From positions 1 through 47,969 of the forward strand of contig JAIRMT010000013.1 in the NCBI GenBank assembly GCA_031258505.1: a DNA stretch of 47,969 nucleotides. Reading direction: 5' to 3'. Positions within the stretch are counted from its first letter, which is position 1; every line of letters begins with the position of its first letter. Below are positions 24,079 to 32,831 of this stretch, one piece after another. Made by a program: the position numbers and the translations under genes. The stretch is from Treponema sp. GTDB lineage: Bacteria; Spirochaetota; Spirochaetia; Treponematales; Breznakiellaceae. The notes under the pieces are model-generated. The model saw only the letters and a program-made list of their open reading frames with translations. It did no database searches and was not told where the DNA came from.

Positions 24079-25128
24079 ATGAGATTAGCTGATGAACTGC
24101 GGACGGCAGCCGAAGAATACCGGGCGTGGATAAAAAAATTTCTTGACATCGGTACGGAGATTGTGTACCTGTCCCAGGACCACGTGAAAAGCATACCGGT
24201 AACGCCCCATGAAATACGATCCCTGGTGGAAAAAGCCCTTGTTGCGTACAGCGCGAAACAGGTAGACATGCCGCCGAAGATCGCCCTGCATCCGATTAAG
24301 GATACGTTTTTTCACGCGATGCCCGCCTATGTGCCCAGCGAATTCGCCGCAGGCCTTAAATGGGGTTCCTGTTATCCTGAAAACCTTAAAACCTACGGCT
24401 ATCCTCAGGCCCAGGGGCTTATCATCTATAACGATCATCTTTCGGGAATGCCTCTGGCCGTTATGGACTGCAAGTACGTTACCGAAATCCGTACTGCCGC
24501 CGTTACCTACACGGCGGCCAAATACCTTGCCTCCAAAGAAACCGAAACCGCGGGAATGATCGGCTGCGGCGTTGAGGGAAGGCAGCATGTCAAAAACCTC
24601 GAAACCGTTCTGCCCAACTTAAAAAAAATCTACGTGTACGATATTGTTGAAAAAGCGGCCGACGCGTTGATAGCAGATCTGCAGCCCTCCGTTAAAGCGG
24701 CGATTGTCAAGGCTTCCGGCTATGAAGAACTGGTAAAAAATTCCGGGGTGATTATATCGGCAACCGTCGCTGCGGAAGGCTACAACCCTGTTATCAAAGA
24801 TCAATGGATCGGCAAGGGAAAAACAATCCTCCTCTGCGAAGGACACACATTGTACGAAGACGCCGTTTACAAGCGCGCCGACAAGTACGTCGTAGACAGC
24901 CGCGAACAGGTTGAACAGTTTGTTCAGTACGGATTCTATCCGTTCGGGCATCCTGAAATTTACGCGGAAACGGGAGAAATAGCAGCTGGAAACGCCAAAG
25001 GCAGGGAACGTCCCGATGAGCTTATCGTGGGCAATAACTTCGGAATGGCCGTCGAAGATATGTTCGTCGTCAGGGCTTTGTTTGACCGCGCCCTTGAAAA
25101 GAACATCGGCGTAAGGCTGCCGCTTTAA
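24079..25128 (+). CDS. Ornithine cyclodeaminase/mu-crystallin family protein
   Basis: A 349-residue NAD(P)-dependent enzyme of the OCD/mu-crystallin family, whose members include ornithine cyclodeaminase, alanine dehydrogenase and ketimine reductases. The dinucleotide-binding motif GMIGCGVEGRQHV is near residue 160, preceded by DHLSGMPLAVMDCKYVTEIRTAAVTYTAAKYLA, the substrate and dimer segment. GGAGG five bases upstream fixes the ATG at 24079 over an in-frame TTG. Placed between metQ and metN, it may act on an amino acid or imine imported by that transporter. The exact substrate is not readable. Confidence 0.85.
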   Translation: MRLADELRTAAEEYRAWIKKFLDIGTEIVYLSQDHVKSIPVTPHEIRSLVEKALVAYSAKQVDMPPKIALHPIKDTFFHAMPAYVPSEFAAGLKWGSCYPENLKTYGYPQAQGLIIYNDHLSGMPLAVMDCKYVTEIRTAAVTYTAAKYLASKETETAGMIGCGVEGRQHVKNLETVLPNLKKIYVYDIVEKAADALIADLQPSVKAAIVKASGYEELVKNSGVIISATVAAEGYNPVIKDQWIGKGKTILLCEGHTLYEDAVYKRADKYVVDSREQVEQFVQYGFYPFGHPEIYAETGEIAAGNAKGRERPDELIVGNNFGMAVEDMFVVRALFDRALEKNIGVRLPL

Positions 25129-25132
25129 CCTT

Positions 25133-26212
25133 ATGATTGAACTAAAAAACATCACAAAAACTTTTCGGGGAAAAGGTTCGTTTGAAAACCGTCTCCACGA
25201 TATACACGCCGTGCGGAATGTAAGCCTTTCCGTCGGGGAGGGAGACATCTTCGGGGTTATCGGCTTTTCCGGGGCGGGAAAGAGTACCCTTGTGCGCTGT
25301 ATCAACCTGCTGGAACGACCCGATGAGGGCGAGGTTATCATAAACGGTGAAGACCTGATGAAGCTTTCCCGAAATGATCTCCGCCTTACCCGCAAAAAGA
25401 TTGGCATGGTATTCCAGCATTTCAACCTTTTCCGCTCCCGCACCGTGGCTGGAAACATCGCCTTTCCCATCAAGTATGACTGGCAGCCGGACGGGACCGC
25501 CGGGCGCCGCGCCTCGCGTCCAGCGGTCGAGAAGCGGGTAACTGAATTGCTTGACATGGTTGGACTTGTGGAAAAAACCAACGCCTACCCTTCCCAGCTT
25601 TCCGGGGGCCAGAAACAGCGAGTCGGCATTGCCCGGGCTTTGGCGTCCAACCCCTCAATCCTGCTCTGCGACGAGGCAACCAGCGCCCTTGACCCCCAGA
25701 CAGCCCAGTCCATCCTCGCCCTGCTCAAGGAACTCAACAGAAAGCTGGGCATTACTATTGTTATCATCACCCATGAGATGCAAGTGATAAAGTCTATCTG
25801 CGGTCATGCCGCAGTCATGGATTCGGGGGAAATTGTGGAGCAGGGTTCGGTATTCGACATTTTTTCCAATCCCCAAAAACAGATCACCCGGGATTTTACC
25901 GCTACTACTTCGCATCTGAACAAGATTAACGATCTACTTGCCGAAGATACGCCCCTCACCCGGCTTAGGTCGAATCAGATACTTGCCCGCTTCAGCTATT
26001 CAGGGCCAAACACGGTGGACGCGCTGATCTCCACCGCTTCGCTGCGCTTCAACGTAAAGCTGAACATCATCTTCGGAGACCTGGACATTATCCAGGAAAA
26101 GCCAATCGGGGGGCTTATCGTTATTCTTGAAGGAGAGAAAGATGCTCTGGAAAAAACCATGGAGTGGTTCCGTGGCAAAGGTGTTCTGGTGGAGGTACTG
26201 AAACATGGTTGA
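25133..26212 (+). CDS. metN: Methionine ABC transporter ATP-binding protein MetN
   Basis: The 359-residue ATPase of the methionine importer. Walker A GFSGAGKST at 44-52, the signature LSGGQKQRVGIARAL, and Walker B ILLCDEATSALD are all present. The C-terminal ~75 residues (from about RSNQILARFSYSG) form the NIL/ACT-like domain that binds methionine and mediates trans-inhibition. The ATG lies four bases after the preceding stop and has no evident ribosome-binding site, so translation is likely coupled. It overlaps metI by eight bases. Confidence 0.94.
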   Translation: MIELKNITKTFRGKGSFENRLHDIHAVRNVSLSVGEGDIFGVIGFSGAGKSTLVRCINLLERPDEGEVIINGEDLMKLSRNDLRLTRKKIGMVFQHFNLFRSRTVAGNIAFPIKYDWQPDGTAGRRASRPAVEKRVTELLDMVGLVEKTNAYPSQLSGGQKQRVGIARALASNPSILLCDEATSALDPQTAQSILALLKELNRKLGITIVIITHEMQVIKSICGHAAVMDSGEIVEQGSVFDIFSNPQKQITRDFTATTSHLNKINDLLAEDTPLTRLRSNQILARFSYSGPNTVDALISTASLRFNVKLNIIFGDLDIIQEKPIGGLIVILEGEKDALEKTMEWFRGKGVLVEVLKHG

Positions 26213-26885
26213 ATTACTAAAAATCCTTATGCCGAATGTAATGGAACGGCTTCCAGAACTCTGGACGAGCCTGGTCCAGAGTCTTTACCTGATCGTTTTT
26301 GTCGGAATCGTCTCATTTGTTTTTGGAATTTTTTTCGCGGTAGTGCTGACGGTAAGCAAAAAAGGCGGCCTTATGGAAAATATTCCTCTCTGGACTGTGC
26401 TGGACAAGCTGATAAACTTTTTCCGTTCCGTACCTTTCATCATCCTTATCGCCCTGCTTATTCCCCTGACGCGGGTCATAGCCGGAACCGCTATCGGGGT
26501 AAAAGGCGCCATTCCACCCCTGATATTTGGAACCGCGCCCTTTTTCAGCCGCCAACTGGAAAACGCCCTGGCTGAGGTGGATTCAGGATCAGTGGAGGCG
26601 GCTTCTTCCATGGGCATCAGCAACGTGGGGATCATCTTCCGGGTCTACCTTAAGGAAAGCATTCCCGGCATCATCCGGGGGATCACCATCACCCTGATAA
26701 GCCTTATCGGGCTTACCGCCATGGCTGGCGCAGTAGGCGGCGGAGGACTGGGAGATTTTGCCATACGCTACGGTTATCAGCGCTACCAGACCGACATCAC
26801 CATCGTAACTGTGATCATACTCATACTCCTAGTGTCGCTGATACAGGCGGCTGGGAATTATTTTGCCAAAAAAACAAGTCACTAG
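26205..26885 (+). CDS. metI: Methionine ABC transporter permease MetI
   Basis: A 226-residue permease with five to six membrane helices. The cytoplasmic coupling loop is seen in EAASSMGISNVGIIFRVYLKESIPGIIRG, and FFRSVPFIILIALLIPLTR is the typical MetI segment. The start overlaps the end of metN. With metQ and metN it makes a full methionine importer. Confidence 0.94.
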   Translation: MVELLKILMPNVMERLPELWTSLVQSLYLIVFVGIVSFVFGIFFAVVLTVSKKGGLMENIPLWTVLDKLINFFRSVPFIILIALLIPLTRVIAGTAIGVKGAIPPLIFGTAPFFSRQLENALAEVDSGSVEAASSMGISNVGIIFRVYLKESIPGIIRGITITLISLIGLTAMAGAVGGGGLGDFAIRYGYQRYQTDITIVTVIILILLVSLIQAAGNYFAKKTSH

Positions 26886-26921
26886 CATTGCTGCTAAACT
26901 TGATTAAGGGAGTTAAAGAAC

Positions 26922-28112
26922 ATGCCTGAAACAAGCCTCCGTACCGCCGGATTCGGTGAATCGGTAATACGTCGTATGACCCGCGTTGCCTTGGAACACG
27001 GGGCTATCAACCTTTCCCAGGGCTTCCCGGATTTCGATCCCCCGTCAGAGCTTACCCGCGCCCTGGCCGAAACAGCGACAAAGGGGCCGCACCAGTACGC
27101 CATAACCTGGGGCGCGCCGAATTTCCGCCGAGCATTGGCGGAAAAGCAGCAGCGCTACATGGGTATACCCATTGACCCGGAAAAGAACATCACTGTTACT
27201 TGCGGTTCCACAGAGGCGATGATGGCTGCCATGATGAGTGTGGCAAACCCCGGCGACAAGGTTATCGTGTTTTCCCCGTTTTATGAAAACTACGGCGCTG
27301 ACGCTATACTCTCTGGCGCGCAGCCGATCTACGTGCCTCTCCTCCCGCCTGATTTCGGTTTTGACCGGGACCTTCTGCGTAGGGCATTCGCGGAGCGTCC
27401 CAAGGCGCTGATCCTCTGCAACCCTTCCAACCCCAGCGGCAAGGTGTTCAGCCGGCCGGAGCTTGAGTACATCGCGGCACTGGCGGAAGAATTTGACACA
27501 TGGGTTATTACCGACGAGGTCTACGAACATATCGTGTACGCTGATGGGGCAGGCGGTTCCCCGGGACAGCATATCTACTTTGCCTCCCTGCCGGGCATGG
27601 CGGAGCGAACCATAAGCTGTTCCTCCCTTTCCAAGACCTACTCCATAACCGGCTGGCGCTTGGGCTACACTATCGCCAGCGAAAAAGCCACCGACATTAT
27701 CCGTAAAGTCCATGATTTTCTTACCGTTGGAGCTGCAGCCATCCTCATGGAAGCGGCGCTTACCGCCTTGCGTTTTCCGCAGAGTTACTACGATGGGCTT
27801 TTAGCCTCCTACACCAGTAAACGGAAGCTCTTCCTGGACGCACTAGACCGGGCGGGTCTCCGCTACACCCGTCCCCAGGGGGCCTACTATGTGCTGGTGG
27901 ACATCAGCGAGTTTTGCGGTAACGACGATACCCGTTTCTGCGAATGGTTGGCAAAAGAGGTAAAGGTCGCGGCGGTTCCGGGTTCCAGCTTCTTCCATGA
28001 ACCGGTAAACCATCTAATCCGTTTCCACTTCGCCAAGAAAGACGAGACCCTCATCGCTGCAGGAGAGCGGCTTGCCGGACTGCGGGACGCCTGGGCAAAG
28101 CGGGGGTATTAG
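26922..28112 (+). CDS. PLP aminotransferase, class I, YbdL/methionine aminotransferase-like
   Basis: A 396-residue fold type I aminotransferase. The PLP lysine is Lys238 in SSLSKTYSITGWRLGY. Asn in NPSNPSG (167-173), Asp198 in TDEVYEH and Arg in LIRFHFAKKDETL complete the expected set. The opening INLSQGFPDFDPP, with ITVTCGSTEAMMAAMM, resembles the YbdL/kynurenine aminotransferase branch, which in E. coli prefers methionine. With MetNIQ and the HcxA-like dehydrogenase it would interconvert methionine and its keto acid. AAGGGAG precedes the ATG. It is the last gene of the methionine module, directly before promoter cassette copy 2. Confidence 0.87.
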   Translation: MPETSLRTAGFGESVIRRMTRVALEHGAINLSQGFPDFDPPSELTRALAETATKGPHQYAITWGAPNFRRALAEKQQRYMGIPIDPEKNITVTCGSTEAMMAAMMSVANPGDKVIVFSPFYENYGADAILSGAQPIYVPLLPPDFGFDRDLLRRAFAERPKALILCNPSNPSGKVFSRPELEYIAALAEEFDTWVITDEVYEHIVYADGAGGSPGQHIYFASLPGMAERTISCSSLSKTYSITGWRLGYTIASEKATDIIRKVHDFLTVGAAAILMEAALTALRFPQSYYDGLLASYTSKRKLFLDALDRAGLRYTRPQGAYYVLVDISEFCGNDDTRFCEWLAKEVKVAAVPGSSFFHEPVNHLIRFHFAKKDETLIAAGERLAGLRDAWAKRGY

Positions 28113-28120
28113 CGGCAGAC

Positions 28121-28193
28121 GGAACCAGTAATCATTGAGGAGATGGTGTAGAAGCTGGCGGCTTACCATAGCCGGACGAAGCGTGAAGAGTAG
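28121..28193 (+). pseudogene. Duplicated 3' end of the nifX-like gene
   Basis: This stretch matches 21176-21250, the last codons and stop of the nifX-like gene, with several substitutions and an in-frame TAG. It is the left end of a copied segment that continues through the promoter into the permease 5' remnant. Its presence here shows the promoter cassette was copied from the nifX locus as a block, not assembled independently. Confidence 0.85.
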
Positions 28194-28258
28194 TCATTAA
28201 ACGGTGGTTCAGCAACTGGAACCTGAGCTTGCCGAAGGGTCAGTCGTTTCAAGCGGCT

Positions 28259-28318
28259 TAAGATTTTTTATAAAAAATCTTAAAATCTATTGACACTCCA
28301 TTTTTTATAATATATATT
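28259..28318 (+). promoter_or_regulatory. Promoter cassette copy 2 (perfect palindrome plus sigma70 promoter)
   Basis: A perfect 24-bp palindrome, half-site TAAGATTTTTTA, occupies 28259-28282. TTGACA follows at 28290-28295 and TATATT at 28313-28318, with a 17-bp spacer. The palindrome sits immediately upstream of the -35, a position suited to a dimeric activator or repressor, though it could also be the terminator of the upstream unit. It should drive the twelve-gene sulfur/encapsulin operon. Confidence 0.85.
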
Positions 28319-28357
28319 CTTAGTAAATCAGTGGGTATTATAAGCGAAGGAGCTTTT

Positions 28358-28564
28358 ATGTCAGAACTAAGTACAAGCGCCGCGCCAAAGGGCCTGAGCG
28401 TTGACAAAGACTCGGCGCTGTCCATTCATTTTGACTGGCACACTCTGCTCCCACTCGCCTCGGTCGCATCAAGGTACTGCATACTGCACGTTGGTTGTGT
28501 CAACGTACCGTACCAAGGTTCTACCGTGGTTCATCTAGTTCAACTACTAGGAATTAAGGAGTGA
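28358..28564 (+). pseudogene. Truncated, frameshifted 5' copy of the Ssu-type permease gene (copy 2)
   Basis: It opens like the permease at 40486 (MSELSTSAAPKGLSVDKDSA, FDWHTLLPLASVA), then a deletion shifts the frame, so recognisable nucleotides for the YRTKVLPWF region are read out of frame. It ends at a stop overlapping the ribosome-binding site of the next gene. At 68 codons it cannot be functional as a permease. It may persist because it carries the promoter and an efficient translation start. Confidence 0.85.
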
Positions 28565-28567
28565 ATC

Positions 28568-29599
28568 ATGAAAAAGATGCTATGTTCTTTTCTGGTTCTG
28601 TCGGTTCTTGCGGGTAGCCTATGGGCAAGCGGCAAGAAAGATTCAGCAAGTTCGGGTAGCGCGGCAGCTTCCGAACCAGCCCTGTCAGGGAAAAAGGTAA
28701 TTGTGGCGGATGCGAATTCCACCCACCACCTCAACCTCTATGTGGCTTATGAAAAGGGGCTGTTCACCAAGCGCGGTCTTGAGGTGGAAATCCAGCAGAC
28801 CAGTTCCGGGGTTGCCGCAGTGGTAGGCGGGGAAGCGGACATCGTGTTTAATTGCCCCACCGGAGTCATTACGCCTATCGCCAAAGGGCAAAACATCACC
28901 ATCATCGGTCAGGTGAAAATTCCTTGCACTTCCGTACTGGTCGTCCCGGCTGACTCGCCTTACAAAACGCCGGCTGACCTCAAGGATCTGCAAATCGCCG
29001 GGCTGTCTACCACCTGCTGCGCCGTGGTGATTATCCGGGATGCCCTTCAGGAGCAATACAATACCGAGTTTGAACTGGTAACACTAGCTCCGGCTGCGGC
29101 GATACAGGCCCTTGAAGCCGGGCAGGTGAAGGGCGCGATCCTTGAGGAACCTTTTGTCGCTCTGGCTCTGCTCCAGAAAGATGCCAATGGCGAGGCAACA
29201 TACAAGACGCTTTTTGACGGCACTTCCGATGCGGACGGCGACGGCAATAACGACGCGAACCTTGCTGGGGTTAATCCTCCCTGCCGGACTATCAACGCCA
29301 ACACCAGCTTTGTGGCCTCCCGCGAAAGCGATGCGAAAGCCTTTATTGAGGCCATCGCTGAAGCAGACCAGCTTATCCTGGCAAATCCGGTCGCCCCGGA
29401 CATCGTGGACATTGCCGCCAAATACGTCAGCGTTGACCGGCAGGCAATCATCAACAGCAACCCGAAACTAGGCTTTACCACCCAGCTTGATACAGCCGGC
29501 CTCATCGGTTACGCCGATGCCCTGGTAAAACTGGGAACCATCGACCGGAATCCGGGCGAGGCCCTGTTTGCCCCGCAGTTTAAGGGAATCACCTGGTAG
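28568..29599 (+). CDS. NitT/TauT/Ssu-type ABC transporter substrate-binding protein
   Basis: A 343-residue periplasmic binding protein with an N-terminal signal peptide ending near LWASGKKD. The body is of the NMT1/THI5/SsuA type: ADANSTHHLNLYVAYEKGLFTKRGLEVEIQQTSSG, then FNCPTGVITPIAKGQNITIIGQVKIPCTSVLV. These systems take up sulfonates, taurine, nitrate or thiamine precursors, and the sulfur context favours an organosulfur ligand. AAGGAG lies six bases upstream of the ATG. A paralogous system is encoded at 40486-43380. Confidence 0.87.
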   Translation: MKKMLCSFLVLSVLAGSLWASGKKDSASSGSAAASEPALSGKKVIVADANSTHHLNLYVAYEKGLFTKRGLEVEIQQTSSGVAAVVGGEADIVFNCPTGVITPIAKGQNITIIGQVKIPCTSVLVVPADSPYKTPADLKDLQIAGLSTTCCAVVIIRDALQEQYNTEFELVTLAPAAAIQALEAGQVKGAILEEPFVALALLQKDANGEATYKTLFDGTSDADGDGNNDANLAGVNPPCRTINANTSFVASRESDAKAFIEAIAEADQLILANPVAPDIVDIAAKYVSVDRQAIINSNPKLGFTTQLDTAGLIGYADALVKLGTIDRNPGEALFAPQFKGITW

Positions 29600-29638
29600 A
29601 GCAATCCGCAGGGCTGCCATTAGAAAAGGAGATGAAAA

Positions 29639-30508
29639 ATGAGAGCTAAAAATAGCGGCCTTGCATTTTTTGGAGAAGAAACCATGACTGATTACGAGAC
29701 AAAAGGTATCCGCCGGGTCTTGCTTGAACTCGGCGGCTTCCTCAAAAATTCCTTGGGGAATTTTTTCTCCCCAGAATTTTTGTGCGTTTTAATACCATTG
29801 CTCCTGCTCTGGGAATTCCTGCCTCGCTGGGGAGTGCTACCCGAAGGACTTGTCCCCAGCCTTTCAACAGTAGTGGCGCGTTTCTGGTATATGCTCTGGC
29901 ACAAACAGCTTGTCCTACACATCGGTATCAGCATGGGGCGTTTCTTTACGGCTTTCGGCATAGCCGTTGTTTTGGCGGTTCCCATCGGCCTCTTGATGGG
30001 CTGGAATCTTAAAATCCGCGCCTTTGTACTGCCCCTCTGGCAGTTACTCTCGCCCATACCACCGCCAGCCTGGGTTCCCATGACAATCATCTTTTTCGGT
30101 ATCGGATCAAAAATGCACATCTTCCTCATGTTCATCGGGATTTTTTATCCCGTGCTGTTTAACACCTACCAAGGAATCAAAGACACCGACCCTCGCTACC
30201 TCGCTTCGGCCCGAGTCTTCGGAGCCAGCGAATTCACCCTGCTGCGGAAAGTCTATTTTTGGCACGCTTTCGGTTCCATCATCATGAGCCTCAAGACTGG
30301 CGTCGCAATGGGGCTGGTGATGCTGCTCATCGGCGAATCCTACGGCGGGCGTTACGGCATTGGTTATCTTTTGGGGCAGGCAAAAGATTATTTTGTCATT
30401 CCCGAAATGATGGTCTGTATGGCAATCCTCGGCTGGATTGGCTGGTTCCTTATCGAAATTCTCAAATACATCGAGATAAAACTTGCGGTGTGGAAAGTGG
30501 GGAGATAG
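29639..30508 (+). CDS. NitT/TauT/Ssu-type ABC transporter permease
   Basis: A 289-residue permease with about six membrane helices, beginning near LCVLIPLLLLWEFLP. The segment WQLLSPIPPPAWVPMTIIFFGIGSK and the coupling loop LASARVFGASEFTLLRKVYFWHAFGSI are typical of SsuC/TauC. AAAGGAG is seven bases before the ATG at 29639. A second in-frame ATG at 29684 is also preceded by GGAG and would give a 274-residue form. It sits between the binding protein and the ATPase genes. Confidence 0.9.
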   Translation: MRAKNSGLAFFGEETMTDYETKGIRRVLLELGGFLKNSLGNFFSPEFLCVLIPLLLLWEFLPRWGVLPEGLVPSLSTVVARFWYMLWHKQLVLHIGISMGRFFTAFGIAVVLAVPIGLLMGWNLKIRAFVLPLWQLLSPIPPPAWVPMTIIFFGIGSKMHIFLMFIGIFYPVLFNTYQGIKDTDPRYLASARVFGASEFTLLRKVYFWHAFGSIIMSLKTGVAMGLVMLLIGESYGGRYGIGYLLGQAKDYFVIPEMMVCMAILGWIGWFLIEILKYIEIKLAVWKVGR

Positions 30509-30515
30509 GCGCGAC

Positions 30516-31421
30516 ATGATTGAAGCAAAAAGCATCGGCAAATTTTTTTCAGTTATAAACGAGAAGGGAATCGCCGAGGGGCTTACGGCAGTGTTAAACG
30601 TGTCCCTCACCATTCCTGACGGTAAAATCGTTTCGCTTCTGGGACCATCCGGCTGCGGCAAGTCAACGTTTCTGGAAATCCTGGCTGGATTGCAAGCGCC
30701 CACTGACGGCACGATTCACATAGACGGCAAGCTGGTGCTGGAACCGCTGCCCGCAACACGCAAAGAGCAAATCGCCTACAGACGGCGTTACCGGTTTATC
30801 TCTCCCCTTGCCAACGGCGTGTTCCGCGACCACCCCAAGCATGACATCGCCATGATATTTCAGGATTACGCAGTTTTCCCCTGGATGACGGCGAGCCAAA
30901 ACGTGGAGTTCGCGCTCAAACTGCGCAACGCCGGAAGAACAGGACCAGCCCGGCTCAAACGGGCAGAACTCACCGAGAAGGCGCGCTTCTACTTACACAA
31001 AGTAGGCTTGAGCAGCTTCGCCAATAAGTACCCATCTCAACTTTCAGGCGGTATGCGCCAGCGCCTTGCTCTTGCCCGCGCCCTTTCGGTGGAACCAAAA
31101 ATTATTTTGATGGACGAGCCATTCGCAGCAGTGGACGCATTAACCCGCGAAAAATTGCAGGACGAATTACTACGACTCTGGAACGAGATAACGCCATCTC
31201 CGATTACCATTATACTTGTTACCCACGAAGTGCAGGAGGCAGTGTACCTTTCCGACGAGGTGATTGTCTTTTCACCAGGACCGGGAACTATCCGCAATCG
31301 AATCCCCATTGAGACCAAACGCCCCAGAGCTAGAACCGATTCGACGCTGGTAGAAATTCAGGAGCGTATTTTCGCCATGTTTCAATATGACCTTAATCAG
31401 GAGGCAGATTATTCAATATGA
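30516..31421 (+). CDS. NitT/TauT/Ssu-type ABC transporter ATP-binding protein
   Basis: A 301-residue ATPase. Walker A GPSGCGKST is at 43-51, the signature LSGGMRQRLALARAL and Walker B IILMDEPFAAVDA follow, and TILVTHEVQEAVYLSDEV is the H-loop. Between Walker A and the Q-loop there is an insertion of roughly 25 residues (KEQIAYRRRYRFISPLANGVF) not usual in SsuB. The ATG at 30516 is preferred over an in-frame upstream start inside the permease gene because GGAG precedes it. It overlaps the next gene by four bases (ATGA). Confidence 0.9.
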   Translation: MIEAKSIGKFFSVINEKGIAEGLTAVLNVSLTIPDGKIVSLLGPSGCGKSTFLEILAGLQAPTDGTIHIDGKLVLEPLPATRKEQIAYRRRYRFISPLANGVFRDHPKHDIAMIFQDYAVFPWMTASQNVEFALKLRNAGRTGPARLKRAELTEKARFYLHKVGLSSFANKYPSQLSGGMRQRLALARALSVEPKIILMDEPFAAVDALTREKLQDELLRLWNEITPSPITIILVTHEVQEAVYLSDEVIVFSPGPGTIRNRIPIETKRPRARTDSTLVEIQERIFAMFQYDLNQEADYSI

Positions 31422-32374
31422 GTGTTAATCTTACGGATAGTCGTGGAAAAATCTATAGCAATATCACCGAAGCGAGGGGAAATACGCCGCTGGTAAAACT
31501 GGCGAAACTCGGCTTGGGACTTCCGGCAACCGTGCTTGCCAAAGTGGAATCTTTTAATCCTATGAATAGCGTCAAGTGTCGTATTGGCGCGGCTATGCTG
31601 GACGCCGCTGAACGGGACGGTAAACTCAAACCCAGCGGTATAGTGATTGAGCCGACCAGCGGCAATACCGGCATAGGGCTTGCTTTTGCCTGTGCCGCCA
31701 GAGGCTATAAACTTGTTCTTACCATGCCGGAAACAATGTCGGTTGAACGACGCAAGCTGGCCCAAATGCTAGGCGCAGATGTGGTGCTGACCAGCGGCAA
31801 AGACGGCATGAAGGGCGCCATGCGTAAAGCCGAAGAACTGGTAAGCCAGACGCCCGGAAGTTTCATGCCGCTGCAATTTGACAACCCTGCCAATCCCGAG
31901 GCGCACCGCCGCACCACCGCTGAGGAAATCTGGGCTGACACTGCTGGAAACGTGGATATCTTTGTCGCCGGAGTGGGAACTGGCGGAACCATCACTGGCG
32001 TGGGCGAGGTGCTGAAAAAGCGCAAGAACAACGTGAAAATAATCGCTGTGGAGCCTGACGCATCTCCGGTTCTTTCAGGCGGTTTGCCCGGACCCCACCG
32101 CATACAGGGTATCGGGGCGGGCTTTATCCCCAAAGTGTTGAACCGTTCCATCATTGACGAGATTGTGCGCGTTACCAACGAGGACGCAATCATCACCGCC
32201 CGCAGGGTTGCCCGTATGGAAGGCATACTCGTTGGCATTTCCGCAGGAGCTGCAGTGTGGGCCGCTCTGCAAATCGCCGCGCAGCCGGAAAATAACGGAA
32301 AAAATATCGTGGTTATTCTCCCCGATTCAGGGGAGCGGTATCTGTCAACACAGCTTTCTGACCTGGAGGTATGA
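31418..32374 (+). CDS. cysK: Cysteine synthase family protein, second copy
   Basis: A 318-residue paralogue of the cysK at 8636-9583. PTSGNTGIGLAFA, the VGTGGTITGVG phosphate loop and the C-terminal LPDSGERYLST are retained, and the PLP lysine is Lys53. The residue after the lysine, almost always Asp in SVKDR, is Cys here (SVKCR). This may tune the active site or indicate a different acceptor, for example another O-acetylated or phosphorylated amino acid. The start overlaps the transporter ATPase stop (ATGA). It lies upstream of a lipoprotein and a CysM-like gene in the same operon. Confidence 0.92.
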   Translation: MSVNLTDSRGKIYSNITEARGNTPLVKLAKLGLGLPATVLAKVESFNPMNSVKCRIGAAMLDAAERDGKLKPSGIVIEPTSGNTGIGLAFACAARGYKLVLTMPETMSVERRKLAQMLGADVVLTSGKDGMKGAMRKAEELVSQTPGSFMPLQFDNPANPEAHRRTTAEEIWADTAGNVDIFVAGVGTGGTITGVGEVLKKRKNNVKIIAVEPDASPVLSGGLPGPHRIQGIGAGFIPKVLNRSIIDEIVRVTNEDAIITARRVARMEGILVGISAGAAVWAALQIAAQPENNGKNIVVILPDSGERYLSTQLSDLEV

Positions 32375-32375
32375 A

Positions 32376-32831
32376 TTGAAAAGCCTTGTTTTTCTCTTTC
32401 TTGCGATTTTCGTTACAGCCTGCTCATCGCGGCAAGAACTTGACGACCCGCCAATCATCACATCGGCGAGTTATCAGCATACCTTGTACAACGGCAGGGG
32501 ACAAAGCATTGACGCAAGAGCGGCAAAAGAAGATGCCCCAATCGCCGTTACCTATTATACGTCGGAAGCTGATTATGATGCAGACCAAAATGGTTTCTCC
32601 CAAGCGCCAAGCGAAGTCGGCCTCTACTACGCGCGAATCCGACGACCAGAAGGCAACGGGTACAAACAGGGAAGGGACATCAAGGTTGAGTATCGTATTC
32701 AAAAAGCGCTGCAAGCGCCGGAAGTTTTATCTGGCGCGAATCAGCAGTCTACAGACAATGGAGTATTGTCTACAGACAACGGCTCATTGTCTACAGACAA
32801 CGGAGTATTGTCTACAGACAATGGAGCGTAG
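32376..32831 (+). CDS. Small lipoprotein with Ig-like fold and C-terminal heptapeptide repeats
   Basis: A 151-residue protein starting at TTG: GGAGG, inside the end of the preceding gene, lies six bases upstream. The signal peptide ends in a clear lipobox, VTAC. Residues ~30-105 resemble an MBG-type bacterial Ig-like domain (YNGRGQSIDAR, PSEVGLYYARI, NGYKQGRDIKVEYRI). The last ~27 residues are four copies of STDNGVL-like heptads encoded by 21-bp repeats, and the stop codon is made by the first of the inverted repeats that follow. Its surface location and role are unknown; it may help capture a substrate for the transporter upstream. Confidence 0.8.
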   Translation: MKSLVFLFLAIFVTACSSRQELDDPPIITSASYQHTLYNGRGQSIDARAAKEDAPIAVTYYTSEADYDADQNGFSQAPSEVGLYYARIRRPEGNGYKQGRDIKVEYRIQKALQAPEVLSGANQQSTDNGVLSTDNGSLSTDNGVLSTDNGA

